Below, piece after piece: positions 26,571-36,124 of a DNA stretch of 64,000 nt. A model generated the notes under the pieces. It ran no database searches. It was not told the DNA's origin and saw only the letters and a program-made list of their open reading frames with translations. Position numbers and translations under genes: made by a program. Source of the stretch: Xanthomonas bonasiae (GTDB lineage Bacteria > Pseudomonadota > Gammaproteobacteria > Xanthomonadales > Xanthomonadaceae); assembly GCF_017163705.1 (NCBI RefSeq), contig NZ_JAFIWB010000021.1, forward strand, positions 1 through 64,000, given 5' to 3'. Within the stretch, counting starts at the first letter, position 1. Every line of letters starts with the position of its first letter.

Positions 26571-27161
26571 TTACGGCATCAAAACCTTGTCCACCACATG
26601 GATCACGCCATTGCTCTGCATCACGTCGGCGGTGGTGACGTGGGCGGTATTGCCCTTGCTGTCGGTGAGGGTGACCTTGCCGCCGCGGGTCTTGGCGACC
26701 AGCGTTTCGCCCTGCACCGTGGTCAGCTTGGCGCTGCCGCCGCCGGCCTTGATCTGCGCCAGCAGCGTCGCCGCATCGAGCTTGCCGGCGACCACGTGAT
26801 AGGTCAGGACCTGAGTCAGCTTGTCCTTGTTTTCGGGCTTGAGCAGCGTGTCCACGGTGCCCGCCGGCAGTGCGGCGAAGGCGGCGTTGGTCGGTGCGAA
26901 CACGGTGAACGGGCCTGCGCCCTTCAGCGTGTCCACCAGGCCGGCGGCCTTGACCGCGGCGACCAGGGTCGTGTGATCCTTGGAGTTGACCGCGTTGTCG
27001 ATGATGTCCTTGGTCGCGTACATCGGCGCGCCGCCGACCATCGGATTCGGCTTCGCCTCGGTCATCGCGGCGTGGTCGTGCATCGCGGCTTGGCCGGTGA
27101 CGGCCATGGCGGGCATCGAGACGAGGCCGGCGAGGGCCAGGGCCAGCAAGTGGATCTTCAT
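26571..27161 (-). CDS. Secreted fasciclin (FAS1) domain protein
   Basis: A 196-residue exported protein. Residues 1-20 form a signal peptide (AMA cleavage). A His/Met-bearing linker (QAAMHDHAAMTEAKPNP) precedes a single FAS1 domain at about 48-195, with the conserved FTVFAPTNAAFAALP, LTYHVVAGKLDA and NGVIHVVDKVLMP segments. FAS1 proteins act in adhesion or extracellular matrix contact. The ATG has AAAGGAGCAAACCC upstream, an excellent ribosome site. No anti-sigma or sigma factor gene, often seen with FAS1 genes, is adjacent. Confidence 0.92.
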   Translation of the reverse strand: MKIHLLALALAGLVSMPAMAVTGQAAMHDHAAMTEAKPNPMVGGAPMYATKDIIDNAVNSKDHTTLVAAVKAAGLVDTLKGAGPFTVFAPTNAAFAALPAGTVDTLLKPENKDKLTQVLTYHVVAGKLDAATLLAQIKAGGGSAKLTTVQGETLVAKTRGGKVTLTDSKGNTAHVTTADVMQSNGVIHVVDKVLMP

Positions 27162-27475
27162 GGGTTTGCTCCTTTAGGGGATGCGCGGCCAGTCGACCGT
27201 GCACACGCTTTACGGGCGCAGCGCTGGCGCGGTTGCATCACGCCACCCAGATAATGATGAATGCGCATCGCGGGCGGGTATGGCCCCCGCGCGCCAAGAG
27301 CACTCCGGCAAGCGTGCCTGCGCAGAGGCTGCGCACACGCTGCAGCCGGCAAGACCGCGCGCGGCGACGGGCTCGTGCGCCATGCCGCACCGCAGGTGTT
27401 GCGTCGTTGGGGACTCACGCAGGCAGCACCGCCTGCCAGCGTGGGCAGGCGGCGGACGGACACAGCGCCGTCGGC
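27162..27475. other. Gene-free 314-base gap
   Basis: Between the fasciclin gene and a methyltransferase gene on the same strand. The one AT-rich patch, AGATAATGATGAATG at about 27250-27264, could supply the fasciclin promoter (CATTAT as a -10 on the minus strand) and also resembles one half of a Fur box. No gene or repeat is seen. Confidence 0.4.
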
Positions 27476-28144
27476 TCAGCGGCGCTGCAGCACGTAGCTG
27501 TTCTCGAAGCCATGCGCGCAGCCCAGCACATGGAAGTCGTTGAAGTAGCCGGTGGCCCTGAGCAGGTCGACCGCGGGTCCGACTTCCGGCGAGTGCTGAT
27601 GGTCGCCGTAGTCGTCGAACACCACGAACCCGCCGCTCACCACGCTGGGCGCATACAGCAGGAAGTCCAGCAGCACGTTGCGCCCGGTGTGGCCGCCGTC
27701 GATATGCAGCAATGCCACTTCGGGTTTCATGTTGTAGAAGTGCTGGGCGCAGAACTCCGAGTAGCCGCGGATGAACTGCGCATTGGGCAGCAGCAGCTGG
27801 CGATAGTGGTTGAATTCCTCGAACTGGTTCGGCAAGGCGAACGGGTCCAGGCCGATCACCCTGCGCTGGCGGTTGCTGACCTCGTTCATCAGTACCAGCG
27901 ACTTGCCCTTCCACACCCCGATCTCCACCAGGTCGCCCGGAATGCCCTCGAGCAGCAGGCACAGATAGCCCAATAGCCGCACATGATCGTGGAACGACAG
28001 TTCGCGCCGCGGCATCGCCTGTTCGGCGGGCAGGGTCGCCTGGGCCTGCTCGAAATGCTGGCCGATCAGGGTCCAGATCTGCGAGACGCTGTCGCCGACC
28101 GCCTGGTCGTCGATGAAGGTGTTGAGCTCTTGAATGGTCAGCAT
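27476..28144 (-). CDS. Class I SAM-dependent methyltransferase (Methyltransf_24-like)
   Basis: A 222-residue Rossmann-fold protein. Motif I is DLVEIGVWKGKSL, motif II VIGLDPF, and LLHIDGGHTGRNVLLDFL with FVVFDDYGDH give the metal-binding, sugar or small-molecule O-methyltransferase pattern shared with the TylF/cephalosporin-hydroxylase-like group. Acidic residues in IDGGH and FDDYGD probably bind a divalent metal. The target hydroxyl is unknown. It stands alone, divergent from a Na+/H+ antiporter. Confidence 0.8.
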   Translation of the reverse strand: MLTIQELNTFIDDQAVGDSVSQIWTLIGQHFEQAQATLPAEQAMPRRELSFHDHVRLLGYLCLLLEGIPGDLVEIGVWKGKSLVLMNEVSNRQRRVIGLDPFALPNQFEEFNHYRQLLLPNAQFIRGYSEFCAQHFYNMKPEVALLHIDGGHTGRNVLLDFLLYAPSVVSGGFVVFDDYGDHQHSPEVGPAVDLLRATGYFNDFHVLGCAHGFENSYVLQRR

Positions 28145-28240
28145 GGAGTCTCCGACGGCGACGCTGCGCGGGTTTCGGTGTGGGAATGGGGCGGATCGAT
28201 ACTATCGCGTGCCGCGGTGCGGCCGGGTAGCGCAGCTTGC

Positions 28241-28265
28241 GCCGCGACCGCGACCGCGACCGCGG
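28241..28265. repeat. Short tandem CCGCGA repeat
   Basis: Four successive CCGCGA units in the divergent gap between the methyltransferase and the antiporter. A GGTGCCG/CGGCACC hairpin (28390-28409) lies 15 bases before the antiporter ATG. Copy number of the hexamer may vary between strains. Confidence 0.5.
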
Positions 28266-28424
28266 CATGGCGCCAGCGGAGTGTGTGCGGGCCGCTGCAG
28301 ACGCGCCGCCGGCTAAATGCCGCGCGCCGCTGTCACTGGACATCGCACCTGCGGTGCGCTTTGCTTGCCGCTTCCCCCATTCATGGTGCGGTGCCGGCGG
28401 TGCGGCACCGCCGTCCGGACGAGC

Positions 28425-30062
28425 ATGCATTCGATCGAAGTGGTGTTGGCGATGTTGCTGGCGGTGGTGGCCAGCGGCTATTTGGTCCGCGTGTTGCCGT
28501 TCTCGCTGCCGTTGCCGCTGGTGCAGATCGGCCTGGGCGCGGTCATCGCCGGGGTGTTCAAGAAGGGGTACGCGCTGGAGCCGGAGCTGTTCTTCCTGCT
28601 GTTCCTGCCGCCGCTGCTGTTCCTGGACGGTTGGCGCATCCCCAAGCAGGGCCTGTTCCGCGACAAGGGCGCGATCCTGGAACTGGCGCTGGGGCTGGTG
28701 GTGTTCACCGTGGTCGGCGCCGGTTTCCTGATCCACTGGATGATTCCGGCGATGCCGCTGGCGGTGGCGTTCGCGCTGGCCGCGGTGGTGTCGCCGACCG
28801 ATCCGGTCGCGGTGTCCTCGATCGCGGCGCGGGCGCCGATCCCGAAGCGGCTGATGCACATCCTGGAGGGCGAATCGCTGCTCAACGATGCGTCGGGCCT
28901 GGTCTGCTTCCAGTTCGCGGTGGCCGCGGCGATGACCGGCGCGTTCTCGCTGGCCGACGCCTCGCTGACCTTCCTGTGGGTGGCGCTGGTCGGCGTCGCC
29001 GCCGGCGTCGGCGTGACCCTGGGCGCGAGCCTGGCGCAGCGCTGGATCTGGCGCCAGGTCGGCGAGGAGCCCGGCGCGGCGATCCTGGTCAACCTGCTGC
29101 TGCCGTTCGCCGCCTACCTGCTGGCCGAGGCGATCAACGCCTCCGGCATCCTCGCCGCGGTCGCCGCCGGCATCAGCATGAGCTACGTGGAACTGAGCGG
29201 CCGCGCCCCGGGCAGCATGCGCGTGCAGCGCTCGGCGGTGTGGGACATGGTCCAGTTCACCCTCAACGGCATCATGTTCGTGCTGCTCGGCGAGCAGTTG
29301 CCGGGGATCGTGCAGGGCGCGGTGCACAACATCGACGAGGCCGGGCACCTCAATCCGTGGTGGCTGCTGGGCTATGCGCTGGCGATCTATGTCGGCCTGC
29401 TGTTGCTGCGCTTCGTGTGGGTGTGGCTGTCGCTGCGCTGGAACCTGCTCAAGGCGCGGCGCCGCGGCGAGGCGCATCTCAGCCCGCCGTGGCGGATCGT
29501 CGTGGCGGCTTCGCTGGCCGGCGTGCGCGGTGCGATCACCCTGGCCGGCGTGCTGACCCTGCCGCTGCTGCTGCCCACCGGCGCCGCGTTCCCGGCGCGC
29601 GACCTGGTGATCTTCCTGGCCAGCGCGGTGATCGTCACCTCGTTGCTGGTCGCCAGCGTGGCGCTGCCGCGGCTGCTGCGCGGCCTGGAACTGCCGGAGG
29701 AACCCAGCGACCGCCTGGAGGAGGACCTGGCCCGGCGCGAATCCTCGCGCGCGGCGCTGGCGGCGGTGGAGAAACTGCGCCAGCGGCTGGTCCACGACAG
29801 CGAACATGCCGATCTCTACAACGAGGCGGCGATCCGGGTCAGCGCGCTGTACCAGCGCCACCTCGACCATGGCGAGGCGATGGAGAGCGACCCGGAAGAG
29901 GCGCGGCGGCTGGACGACGTGCTGCGCCAGCTGCGCCACGCCGGCCTGCAGGCCGAACGCCAGGAGCTGTTCAAGCTGACCCGCCAGCGCAAGATCTCCG
30001 ACGAGATCGCGCGCCGGCTGATCCGCAACCTGGATCTGCTGGAGGCGCGGCGGAAGAATTGA
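28425..30062 (+). CDS. Na+/H+ antiporter, CPA1 (NhaP-like) family
   Basis: A 545-residue inner-membrane antiporter with about twelve helices in residues 1-410 and a cytoplasmic helical tail. The family motifs [11 protein letters not shown] and [14 protein letters not shown] are intact, the acidic residues there being the ion site; [16 protein letters not shown] is another CPA1 segment. It exchanges sodium or potassium for protons, aiding pH and salt tolerance. The start ATG 28425 places the first helix at once ([17 protein letters not shown]); an in-frame upstream ATG would add 36 cysteine/arginine-rich residues. The stop lies immediately before a GGGAAT-type repeat element. Confidence 0.92.
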   Translation: MHSIEVVLAMLLAVVASGYLVRVLPFSLPLPLVQIGLGAVIAGVFKKGYALEPELFFLLFLPPLLFLDGWRIPKQGLFRDKGAILELALGLVVFTVVGAGFLIHWMIPAMPLAVAFALAAVVSPTDPVAVSSIAARAPIPKRLMHILEGESLLNDASGLVCFQFAVAAAMTGAFSLADASLTFLWVALVGVAAGVGVTLGASLAQRWIWRQVGEEPGAAILVNLLLPFAAYLLAEAINASGILAAVAAGISMSYVELSGRAPGSMRVQRSAVWDMVQFTLNGIMFVLLGEQLPGIVQGAVHNIDEAGHLNPWWLLGYALAIYVGLLLLRFVWVWLSLRWNLLKARRRGEAHLSPPWRIVVAASLAGVRGAITLAGVLTLPLLLPTGAAFPARDLVIFLASAVIVTSLLVASVALPRLLRGLELPEEPSDRLEEDLARRESSRAALAAVEKLRQRLVHDSEHADLYNEAAIRVSALYQRHLDHGEAMESDPEEARRLDDVLRQLRHAGLQAERQELFKLTRQRKISDEIARRLIRNLDLLEARRKN

Positions 30063-30204
30063 GGGCTGGGAATGGGGAATAGGGAGTAGGGAATAGGCGA
30101 GAGCGTCGCGGCGGATGCCGGCCTGGCTGGCGGACGCTGCGCTTGCCATGCTCGTGACGATGTTGCTGCTAGGCTTTTCGAATCCCCAATCCCCAGTCCC
30201 GGCT
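30063..30204. repeat. GGGAATGGGGAATAGGG / AATCCCCAATCCC repeat element
   Basis: A purine-rich left arm (30063-30098, GGGAATAGGGAGTAGGGAAT) and a complementary right arm (30177-30204, CGAATCCCCAATCCCCAGTC) enclose about 80 bases. The arms can pair. The same family occurs at 52010-52122. It begins directly at the antiporter stop codon. Confidence 0.65.
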
Positions 30205-30328
30205 CCACCACTATCCCGCATGCGGGAGACTGCTTCCGCTCATCGCGGTTTATCGCAGCGTCGCGGACCTCTACCCTGTCGGACGTTCGTCGCGGCGGCC
30301 GCTCCGATCCACCGCGCAAGGAGTTCGT

Positions 30329-31272
<944 letters not shown>

Positions 31273-31276
<4 letters not shown>

Positions 31277-32034
31277 ACCTGCATGCGATCGCCGCGATCT
31301 ACCGTTTCGAGATGGCGCGTACCTTCCGCACGCTGACCCAGTCGATCGCCTCGCCGGTGCTGTCGACCTCGCTGTACTTCGTGGTGTTCGGCGCGGCGAT
31401 CGGCTCGCGCATGGGCGACATCGACGGGATCCGCTACGGCGCCTACATCATCCCCGGGCTGGTGATGCTGTCGCTGCTCAACGAGAGCGTGTCCAACGCC
31501 TCGTTCGGCATCTACATGCCGCGCTGGGCCGGCACCATCTACGAGGTGCTGTCGGCGCCGGTGGCGTGGTGGGAAGTGGTGATCGGCTATGTCGGCGCGG
31601 CGGCGAGCAAGTCGGTGCTGCTGGGCCTGCTGATCCTGCTCACCGCGCGCGCGTTCGTGCCCTACGAGATCGCGCATCCGCTGTGGATGTTCGGCTTCCT
31701 GGTGCTGACCGCGCTGACCTTCAGCCTGTTCGGTTTCATCATCGGCATCTGGGCCGACGGCTTCGAGAAGCTGCAGGTGATCCCGCTGATGGTGGTGACC
31801 CCGCTGACCTTCCTCGGCGGCAGCTTCTACTCGATCAGCATGCTGCCGCCGCTGTGGCAGAAGATCAGTTGGTTCAATCCGGTGGTGTATCTGGTCAGCG
31901 GCTTCCGCTGGGCGTTCTTCGGCAAGGCAGACGTGCACATCGCGGTCAGCGCGAGCATGACCGGGGTGTTCCTGGCGCTGTGCCTGCTCGTGGTCTGGGC
32001 GATCTTCCGCAGCGGTTACCGGCTCAAGTCCTGA
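31273..32034 (+). CDS. yadH: ABC-2 type transporter permease (YadH-like)
   Basis: A 253-residue membrane permease with six predicted helices, the ABC-2 core [19 protein letters not shown], and the late [17 protein letters not shown] and [16 protein letters not shown] motifs of the family. It forms the export channel with the ATPase gene it overlaps by four bases. The stop is followed by a gap with one REP-like unit, which may end the transcript. Confidence 0.92.
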
Positions 32035-32162
32035 GCCGTCGCCGGCGCGCGTTGCCGCTGTGACGCTTGTGCGGGCCGCCGCCGCGATCCGGTGCGGTGG
32101 AAAGGCAACGCGAGGACGGATCTGGTCGCTACCGGGGCCGAAGCCCCACGCGACACGCCCTG

Positions 32163-32189
32163 CGTAGGAGCGGCTTCAGCCGCGACAGA
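32163..32189. repeat. REP-like unit
   Basis: CGTAGGAGCGGCTTCAGCCG core, the common family of this window. The surrounding gap (32035-32367) has no gene. Confidence 0.75.
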
Positions 32190-32367
32190 ATAGGTCGGTG
32201 ACTACGTATCCGGCCTGCGGCGCAGGCGGACGCGATGCGCCAGCCCGACCGTATCCAGACGGGCTGCGGCACACGACAGGATCAGACCAGGACCACCATG
32301 AGTGCATCGATCGCCAACGCGGGCAGCTGCCATCGCGCGATGCCGCGCGCTCGCCGCGCCCGCGCGG

Positions 32368-32610
32368 TCAGTTGCTCTCGAGGTAGTACGCCTCCACGGC
32401 GCCCTTGATCTTCATCGTCATCGGATTGCCGCGGCGGTCGCGCGCCTTGCCGACCTGCACGCGGATCCAGCCTTCGCTGACCGAATACTCCTCCACGTTG
32501 TCGCGCTCCACGCCGTTGAAGCGGATGCCGACGCCGCGCGCCAGCGCCTCGGCATCGTGGAACGGGCTCTGCGGGCTGATCGCCAGGTGATCGGGAGGGG
32601 TATCGCTCAT
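32368..32610 (-). CDS. DUF3297 family small protein
   Basis: An 80-residue acidic-to-neutral protein of the DUF3297 family. Family features seen are the GVGIRFNGVERDNVEEY segment, SEGWIRVQVGKARDRRGNP and the closing MTMKIKGAVEAYY. Function is unknown; it is a widespread single-domain cytosolic protein. Two in-frame ATGs (32610, 32616) are possible; the later one fits the family start MSDTPPDH. It is divergent from the next gene with about 145 bases between. Confidence 0.85.
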   Translation of the reverse strand: MSDTPPDHLAISPQSPFHDAEALARGVGIRFNGVERDNVEEYSVSEGWIRVQVGKARDRRGNPMTMKIKGAVEAYYLESN

Positions 32611-32756
32611 CGTCATGGGTTCGCTTGGCGGCGGGTGGCGCCGTCTTCCGGGGGCGAAGGATAAACGCCTGCGGCGTCGCTGCCGAGTTTCGCTGCGCTT
32701 CCGTCGCCGCGCCCGGCGCGTCACACTGCGCGTCCCGCACTGCCCGATCCGCCGCC

Positions 32757-33302
32757 ATGCCCGACAACAGCGCCGACTACGAAGATCCCGACGACCTCAG
32801 CGGCGACGCGGACGACGACGATCCGGATACCCAGCAGGGGCTGATCTGGAACCTGCTGCTGCTGATCAATCCCGGCGACGACGAGACCGCGCTGCGCCAG
32901 TTCAACGCCTACCGCGAGGCGGCGGGCGAAGTGGAGAGCGACGGCGACGGCTGGCTGTGGACGCTGAAGGACGCCATCGACTGGACCTCCGGCTTCTACG
33001 TGGACGGCGGCGATAGCGAAGCGCTGATCGGCGCGATCAACGAACTGGCCGCGCGCTGGAACCTGCGCCTCGACTGGGGCGGCGACGTCGACGACGAGGA
33101 CTTCCTCGGCGCCCACGACACCGCCTCGCTGCTGGCGGTGGCCTACGACCGCCTGCGCGAGTACGGCTACAGCATCTGGTGCTGGGACACCGGCGGCGAC
33201 GACCGCGCCGGCTGGATGGCGCTCAGCCGCGACGACGAGGACATGCAGCGCCTGGCGGCGATCCTGGGCATCGACCTGCGCCCGGGCAGCGACCCGTTCT
33301 AG
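32757..33302 (+). CDS. Very acidic hypothetical protein (possible DUF6630)
   Basis: A 181-residue protein with an aspartate-rich N-terminus (DPDDLSGDADDDDPD) and a C-terminal region rich in Trp and Asp (IDWTSGFYVDGG, GYSIWCWDTGGDDRAGWMAL). No signal peptide or helix bundle is evident. It resembles proteins annotated DUF6630 in xanthomonads, but this is recalled, not checked. Predicted charge is strongly negative. Its stop is followed by the long repeat region. Confidence 0.7.
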   Translation: MPDNSADYEDPDDLSGDADDDDPDTQQGLIWNLLLLINPGDDETALRQFNAYREAAGEVESDGDGWLWTLKDAIDWTSGFYVDGGDSEALIGAINELAARWNLRLDWGGDVDDEDFLGAHDTASLLAVAYDRLREYGYSIWCWDTGGDDRAGWMALSRDDEDMQRLAAILGIDLRPGSDPF

Positions 33303-33323
33303 GCGCGGCAATCGCGACGCGCG

Positions 33324-33570
33324 AAGCGGTGGATGTTCCGGCTTTGGATGCAGTCGGGACTGAAGTCCCTCCCACAGTGCACCCCGCCAACTTGCTGCAA
33401 GCTCCCTGTAGGAGCGGCTTTAGCCGCGACGAACGGAGCCCGGAACTGCACCGGCATCGTCGGGTGTCGGGGCTGAATCCCCTTTTGCAGCGCACCAGCC
33501 AAGCATCCGAAGCATCGCAGCAGCGAGCATCCGCAGCTCCCTGTGGGAGCGACTTCAGTCGCGACGAGTG
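33324..33570. repeat. Composite REP block, copy 1 of a 247-bp tandem duplication
   Basis: Begins AAGCGGTGGATGTTCCGGCT and runs to the start of copy 2. It contains palindromic units at 33353-33376 (GGGACTGAAGTCCC type), 33407-33430 (GGAGCGGCTTTAGCCGC type) and 33542-33565 (GGAGCGACTTCAGTCGC type), plus a GTCGGGGCTGAATCCCC unit near 33468. Confidence 0.8.
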
Positions 33571-33820
33571 AAGCGGTGGATGTTCCGACTTTGGATGCGG
33601 TCGGGACTAAGGCCCCTCCCACAGTGCATCCAGCCAACTTGCTGCAAACTCCCTGTAGGAGCGGCTTCAGCCGCGACGAACGGAGTCCGGAGCTGCGCCG
33701 GCTTGGACGAATGTCGGGGCTGAATCCCTTCCTGCAGCGCACCAGCCAAGCATCCGAGGCATCACAACAGCGATGCATCCGCAGCTCCCTGTGGGAGCGA
33801 CTTCAGTCGCGACGCGCGGA
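33571..33820. repeat. Composite REP block, copy 2 of a 247-bp tandem duplication
   Basis: Same order of parts as copy 1, starting AAGCGGTGGATGTTCCGACT: palindromes at 33600-33623, 33654-33677 and 33790-33813, with the same connecting text (CGCACCAGCCAAGCATCCGA). The copies differ by scattered substitutions and small indels, so the duplication is not very recent. Open frames across it are repeat artefacts. Confidence 0.8.
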
Positions 33821-33924
33821 GTCGCAAGCCGTTACCGCGCCGGCCGCTGCGGGGAGCGGCATCCCAACGCATCCGCAAGCCCACGCCACCGCAATGCGCC
33901 GTACTCCGATGCCGCCATGCATGT

Positions 33925-34209
33925 TCAATCGGCTTCGCCGCGCGCCTGCGCGCGGGCCTGGCGGATCAGCGCCTTCATCAGTGCGCGATCGGTGTGCCGC
34001 GACACCGGCACCGCGCCGAGCCGGATCGCTTCGTCGCGCAAGGCGGCGGGCACGTCGTAGTGCGCGCCGCTGAGCTTGTTCTGGAAGGCGCGGCGGGGAA
34101 TGCCCAGCTGCGCCGCCATCGCATGCAGTTCGTCCAGCGTATCGGCAAGCAGATGTCCCCAGCGCTGGCCGCGCCAGGGATGCACCGCATCGTCGATGTA
34201 GACCGCCAT
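33925..34209 (-). CDS. DUF4031 family protein
   Basis: A 94-residue protein of the DUF4031 family. The family hallmark is the start MAVYIDDAVHPWRGQRWGHL followed by the DTLDELHAMAAQLGIPRRAFQ helix and HYDVPAALRDEAIRLGAVPVS. Proteins of this kind are small, cytosolic and of unknown function. Only eight bases separate its start from the next gene upstream on the same strand, so they are probably co-transcribed. Confidence 0.85.
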   Translation of the reverse strand: MAVYIDDAVHPWRGQRWGHLLADTLDELHAMAAQLGIPRRAFQNKLSGAHYDVPAALRDEAIRLGAVPVSRHTDRALMKALIRQARAQARGEAD

Positions 34210-34217
34210 CGCGCCGA

Positions 34218-34754
34218 TCAGGCTGGCTTGTGCTTGCCGTCGGCGTCCGCGTCGGCGTCCGTGGTCGCCACCGCGTCGCTTGCCTTGCCCGCCGATGCCT
34301 CGGCATCCGCGTCATCGGCAGCAGCGTCGCCCGCCTCGGCGACGCCGTCTTCTTCGGCGTCCGCATCGCCATCGCTCTCGGCGAACTCGGCGACCAGCGC
34401 GTCCAGGTACTCGGCCGCGGTCTTGCCCTCGTCGGCGGCAAGGTCGTCGATCATCTGCTGCAACTGGGTCGAATAGTCCAGGGTGATGGTCTTGCCTTCC
34501 TGCTCCTGCACGTTGGCCAGATGCTTGAGCATCGCCAGCATCGGCACCGGGTTGTCGGCGTTGCCCATGGTCTGGCCGCCGACCGACAGCAGCCACTCGT
34601 TGCCCTGCAGGCCGATCGCGGCCAGCACGCGGCCACTTTCGTCCTGCAGCACGGCGTGGTTGGCGATGGGCTGGTCGCGGCTCAGTCGGGCAAAGGCGCG
34701 CTTGGGTTGCTGCTTCTTGCGCTTGTCGCGCTTGGCTTTGGATTGCTTGGACAC
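34218..34754 (-). CDS. Hypothetical protein with Lys-rich start and Ala/Asp-rich tail
   Basis: A 178-residue cytosolic protein. The start is KQSKAKRDKRKKQQPKRA, strongly basic; the middle (about 25-120) is a folded-looking domain with LDYSTQLQQMIDDLAADEGKTAAEYLDAL; the tail from about 120 is low-complexity alanine and aspartate. GTG 34754 is chosen because it gives the family-like SKQSKAK start with GAGACG upstream; an ATG at 34805 is the alternative. The basic head and acidic tail suggest nucleic acid or ribosome association, but this is speculation. Confidence 0.7.
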   Translation of the reverse strand: MSKQSKAKRDKRKKQQPKRAFARLSRDQPIANHAVLQDESGRVLAAIGLQGNEWLLSVGGQTMGNADNPVPMLAMLKHLANVQEQEGKTITLDYSTQLQQMIDDLAADEGKTAAEYLDALVAEFAESDGDADAEEDGVAEAGDAAADDADAEASAGKASDAVATTDADADADGKHKPA

Positions 34755-34819
34755 GTTCGTCTCGCTCGCGGAGTGACCGCCATTGTAAGCGGGGCGGCCG
34801 GGCATGACCTTCGGCAGGC

Positions 34820-34862
34820 TTGACTACATCTGTAGGCATGGCTAGTTTGACTACAGTTGTAG
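34820..34862 (+). promoter_or_regulatory. Two BlaI/CopY-type operator boxes at a likely promoter
   Basis: TACATCTGTA (34825-34834) and TACAGTTGTA (34852-34861) both fit the TACANNTGTA core bound by the BlaI/MecI/CopY winged-helix repressors, each inside a longer palindrome (CTACANNTGTAG). The boxes are 27 bases apart centre to centre. A -35 like TTGACT (34820-34825) and a -10 like TAGTTT (34843-34848) are 17 bases apart, so the boxes would cover the promoter. It points to the gene starting at 35043. No BlaI gene is in the window. Confidence 0.6.
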
Positions 34863-35042
34863 CTATCCAGCCCCGCCACCGCTGCCCGCTGCGCGAGCGG
34901 CGGATTTACAGCCAGGGCAGCGGTGCATCCGGTACCGAAGTCGGCGACGCGCGACGCGCGTTCGCGTCGCCGCTCGGGCCGCTGGTCGCTACGGCCCAGG
35001 TCATCGCTTCGCCCATCCGCCATGCCCACAAGGAGATCCGCC

Positions 35043-35885
35043 ATGCTGCACTCCAACACCCCACTCTGGCGCCGCGGCGCCGCACTGCTGGTTCTGGCCG
35101 GCGCCATCGCGTCCACACAGGCGAGCGCCCAGGACGCCGCCACCGACATCGCCGAACCGGCCGAGCCGGCGTCGCCCGCAATGCCGCCTGTTCCGCCCGT
35201 GCCACCGGTGCCGCCGGTGCCGCCCGCGCCCGTGGCCGGCGCGCATCGGCTGACGAACACTTCCACCATCACCCTCCTGTCCGACGATCGCCGCAACGCA
35301 TCGGTGCTGTTCGAAAAATCCAGCACCAACATGTACGGCAGCAGCGACGACCTGCGCGAGGCGCGGCGCGCGCGCCATGGCGACGAGACGCTGTGGTGGA
35401 TCCGCAGGGACGGCAAGCGCTACGTGGTGCGCGACGCGGCCACGATCCAGCAGCTGAAGGCGGCCTACGCGCCGGTCGAAGCGCTGGGGCGGCAACAGGG
35501 CGAGCTGGGCGAGCGGCAGGGGCGGTTGGGCACGCGCCAGGGCGAGATCGGCCGGCAACAGGGCGCCATCGCACAGGGCCAGGCAGGCCAGGCGATGGAG
35601 GAGGCCAGGCGCGCCAGCGAGCAGGCGCGGCTTGCCGCCAGCGGCGGCCAGGCCGCTGCCCGATCCGCGGCACGTACCGATGCCGCGCATGCGGACTTCG
35701 CGCAGCAGATGGCGGCCCTGGAAACGCGCCAATCGGCATTGGCCGAGCAACAGGAGGTGTTGGCCCGGCAACAGGAAGTGCTGGCAAAGCGCCAGCAGGT
35801 CGCCAACGCGACGCTGCAACGCGACATCGAACGCATCACCCGCCAGGCGATCGCACAGGGCGTGGCGCAACCGCTGCCTCAGTGA
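35043..35885 (+). CDS. Secreted coiled-coil protein with Pro-rich stretch and QG repeats
   Basis: A 280-residue exported protein. The signal peptide covers about residues 1-29 (ALLVLAGAIASTQASA). A PPVPPVPPVPPVPPAP stretch follows, then a compact part (about 65-130) and a long helical region of short repeats such as GELGERQGRLGTRQGEIG and LAEQQEVLARQQEVLAKRQQ, predicted to be a coiled coil. Similar QG-repeat tails occur in the BlaR1-like M56 peptidases of xanthomonads, which fits the BlaI-type boxes upstream; no peptidase domain is present here. The ribosome site AAGGAGATCCGCC is excellent. A 180-base leader with a GGCGACGCG/CGCGTCGCC hairpin (34943-34971) precedes it. Function unknown. Confidence 0.8.
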   Translation: MLHSNTPLWRRGAALLVLAGAIASTQASAQDAATDIAEPAEPASPAMPPVPPVPPVPPVPPAPVAGAHRLTNTSTITLLSDDRRNASVLFEKSSTNMYGSSDDLREARRARHGDETLWWIRRDGKRYVVRDAATIQQLKAAYAPVEALGRQQGELGERQGRLGTRQGEIGRQQGAIAQGQAGQAMEEARRASEQARLAASGGQAAARSAARTDAAHADFAQQMAALETRQSALAEQQEVLARQQEVLAKRQQVANATLQRDIERITRQAIAQGVAQPLPQ

Positions 35886-35914
35886 GAAGCGCTGCGGCGC
35901 GTCGCTGGCTATCC

Positions 35915-35991
35915 GTCGGGGTTGAAACCCCTCCTGCGATTCACCCGGCAAGTTGGCCGCGAGCCCTTGTAGGAGCGGCTTCAGCCGCGAC
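35915..35991. repeat. Two REP-like units
   Basis: GTCGGGGTTGAAACCCCTCC (35915-35938) and the common GTAGGAGCGGCTTCAGCCGC unit (35968-35991). They lie between the coiled-coil gene and the end of motB. Confidence 0.75.
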
Positions 35992-36124
35992 GAGCGAAGT
36001 CGGGAATCGCGACGCCATGGCCGCGAGCTTCTTTCAGGAGTTGGTCGCGACCTGGCTTGATCGGGACAGTTCCGGCCGTGGCCGGAGCCTGCGCAGGCCG
36101 GATACAACCCGAGAGGAAACCGCG

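Noticed and set aside
30170-30204. tRNA-like TTCGAATCCCC word
   Set aside because: It is part of the GGGAAT/AATCCCC repeat element; no acceptor stem or anticodon arm can be drawn.
27210-30221. Minus-strand open frame of about 1000 codons across the antiporter
   Set aside because: Opposite a well-supported Na+/H+ antiporter; composition is His/Arg/Gln-rich shadow and there is no ribosome site.
33299-33778. Cysteine-rich frames on both strands in the duplicated repeat block
   Set aside because: They are translations of REP units (AAKAAPTG-type words) that recur wherever the repeat occurs.
33324-33820. Possible CRISPR array
   Set aside because: Only two long blocks of about 247 bases with palindromic sub-repeats; no short regular repeat/spacer pattern and no cas genes.
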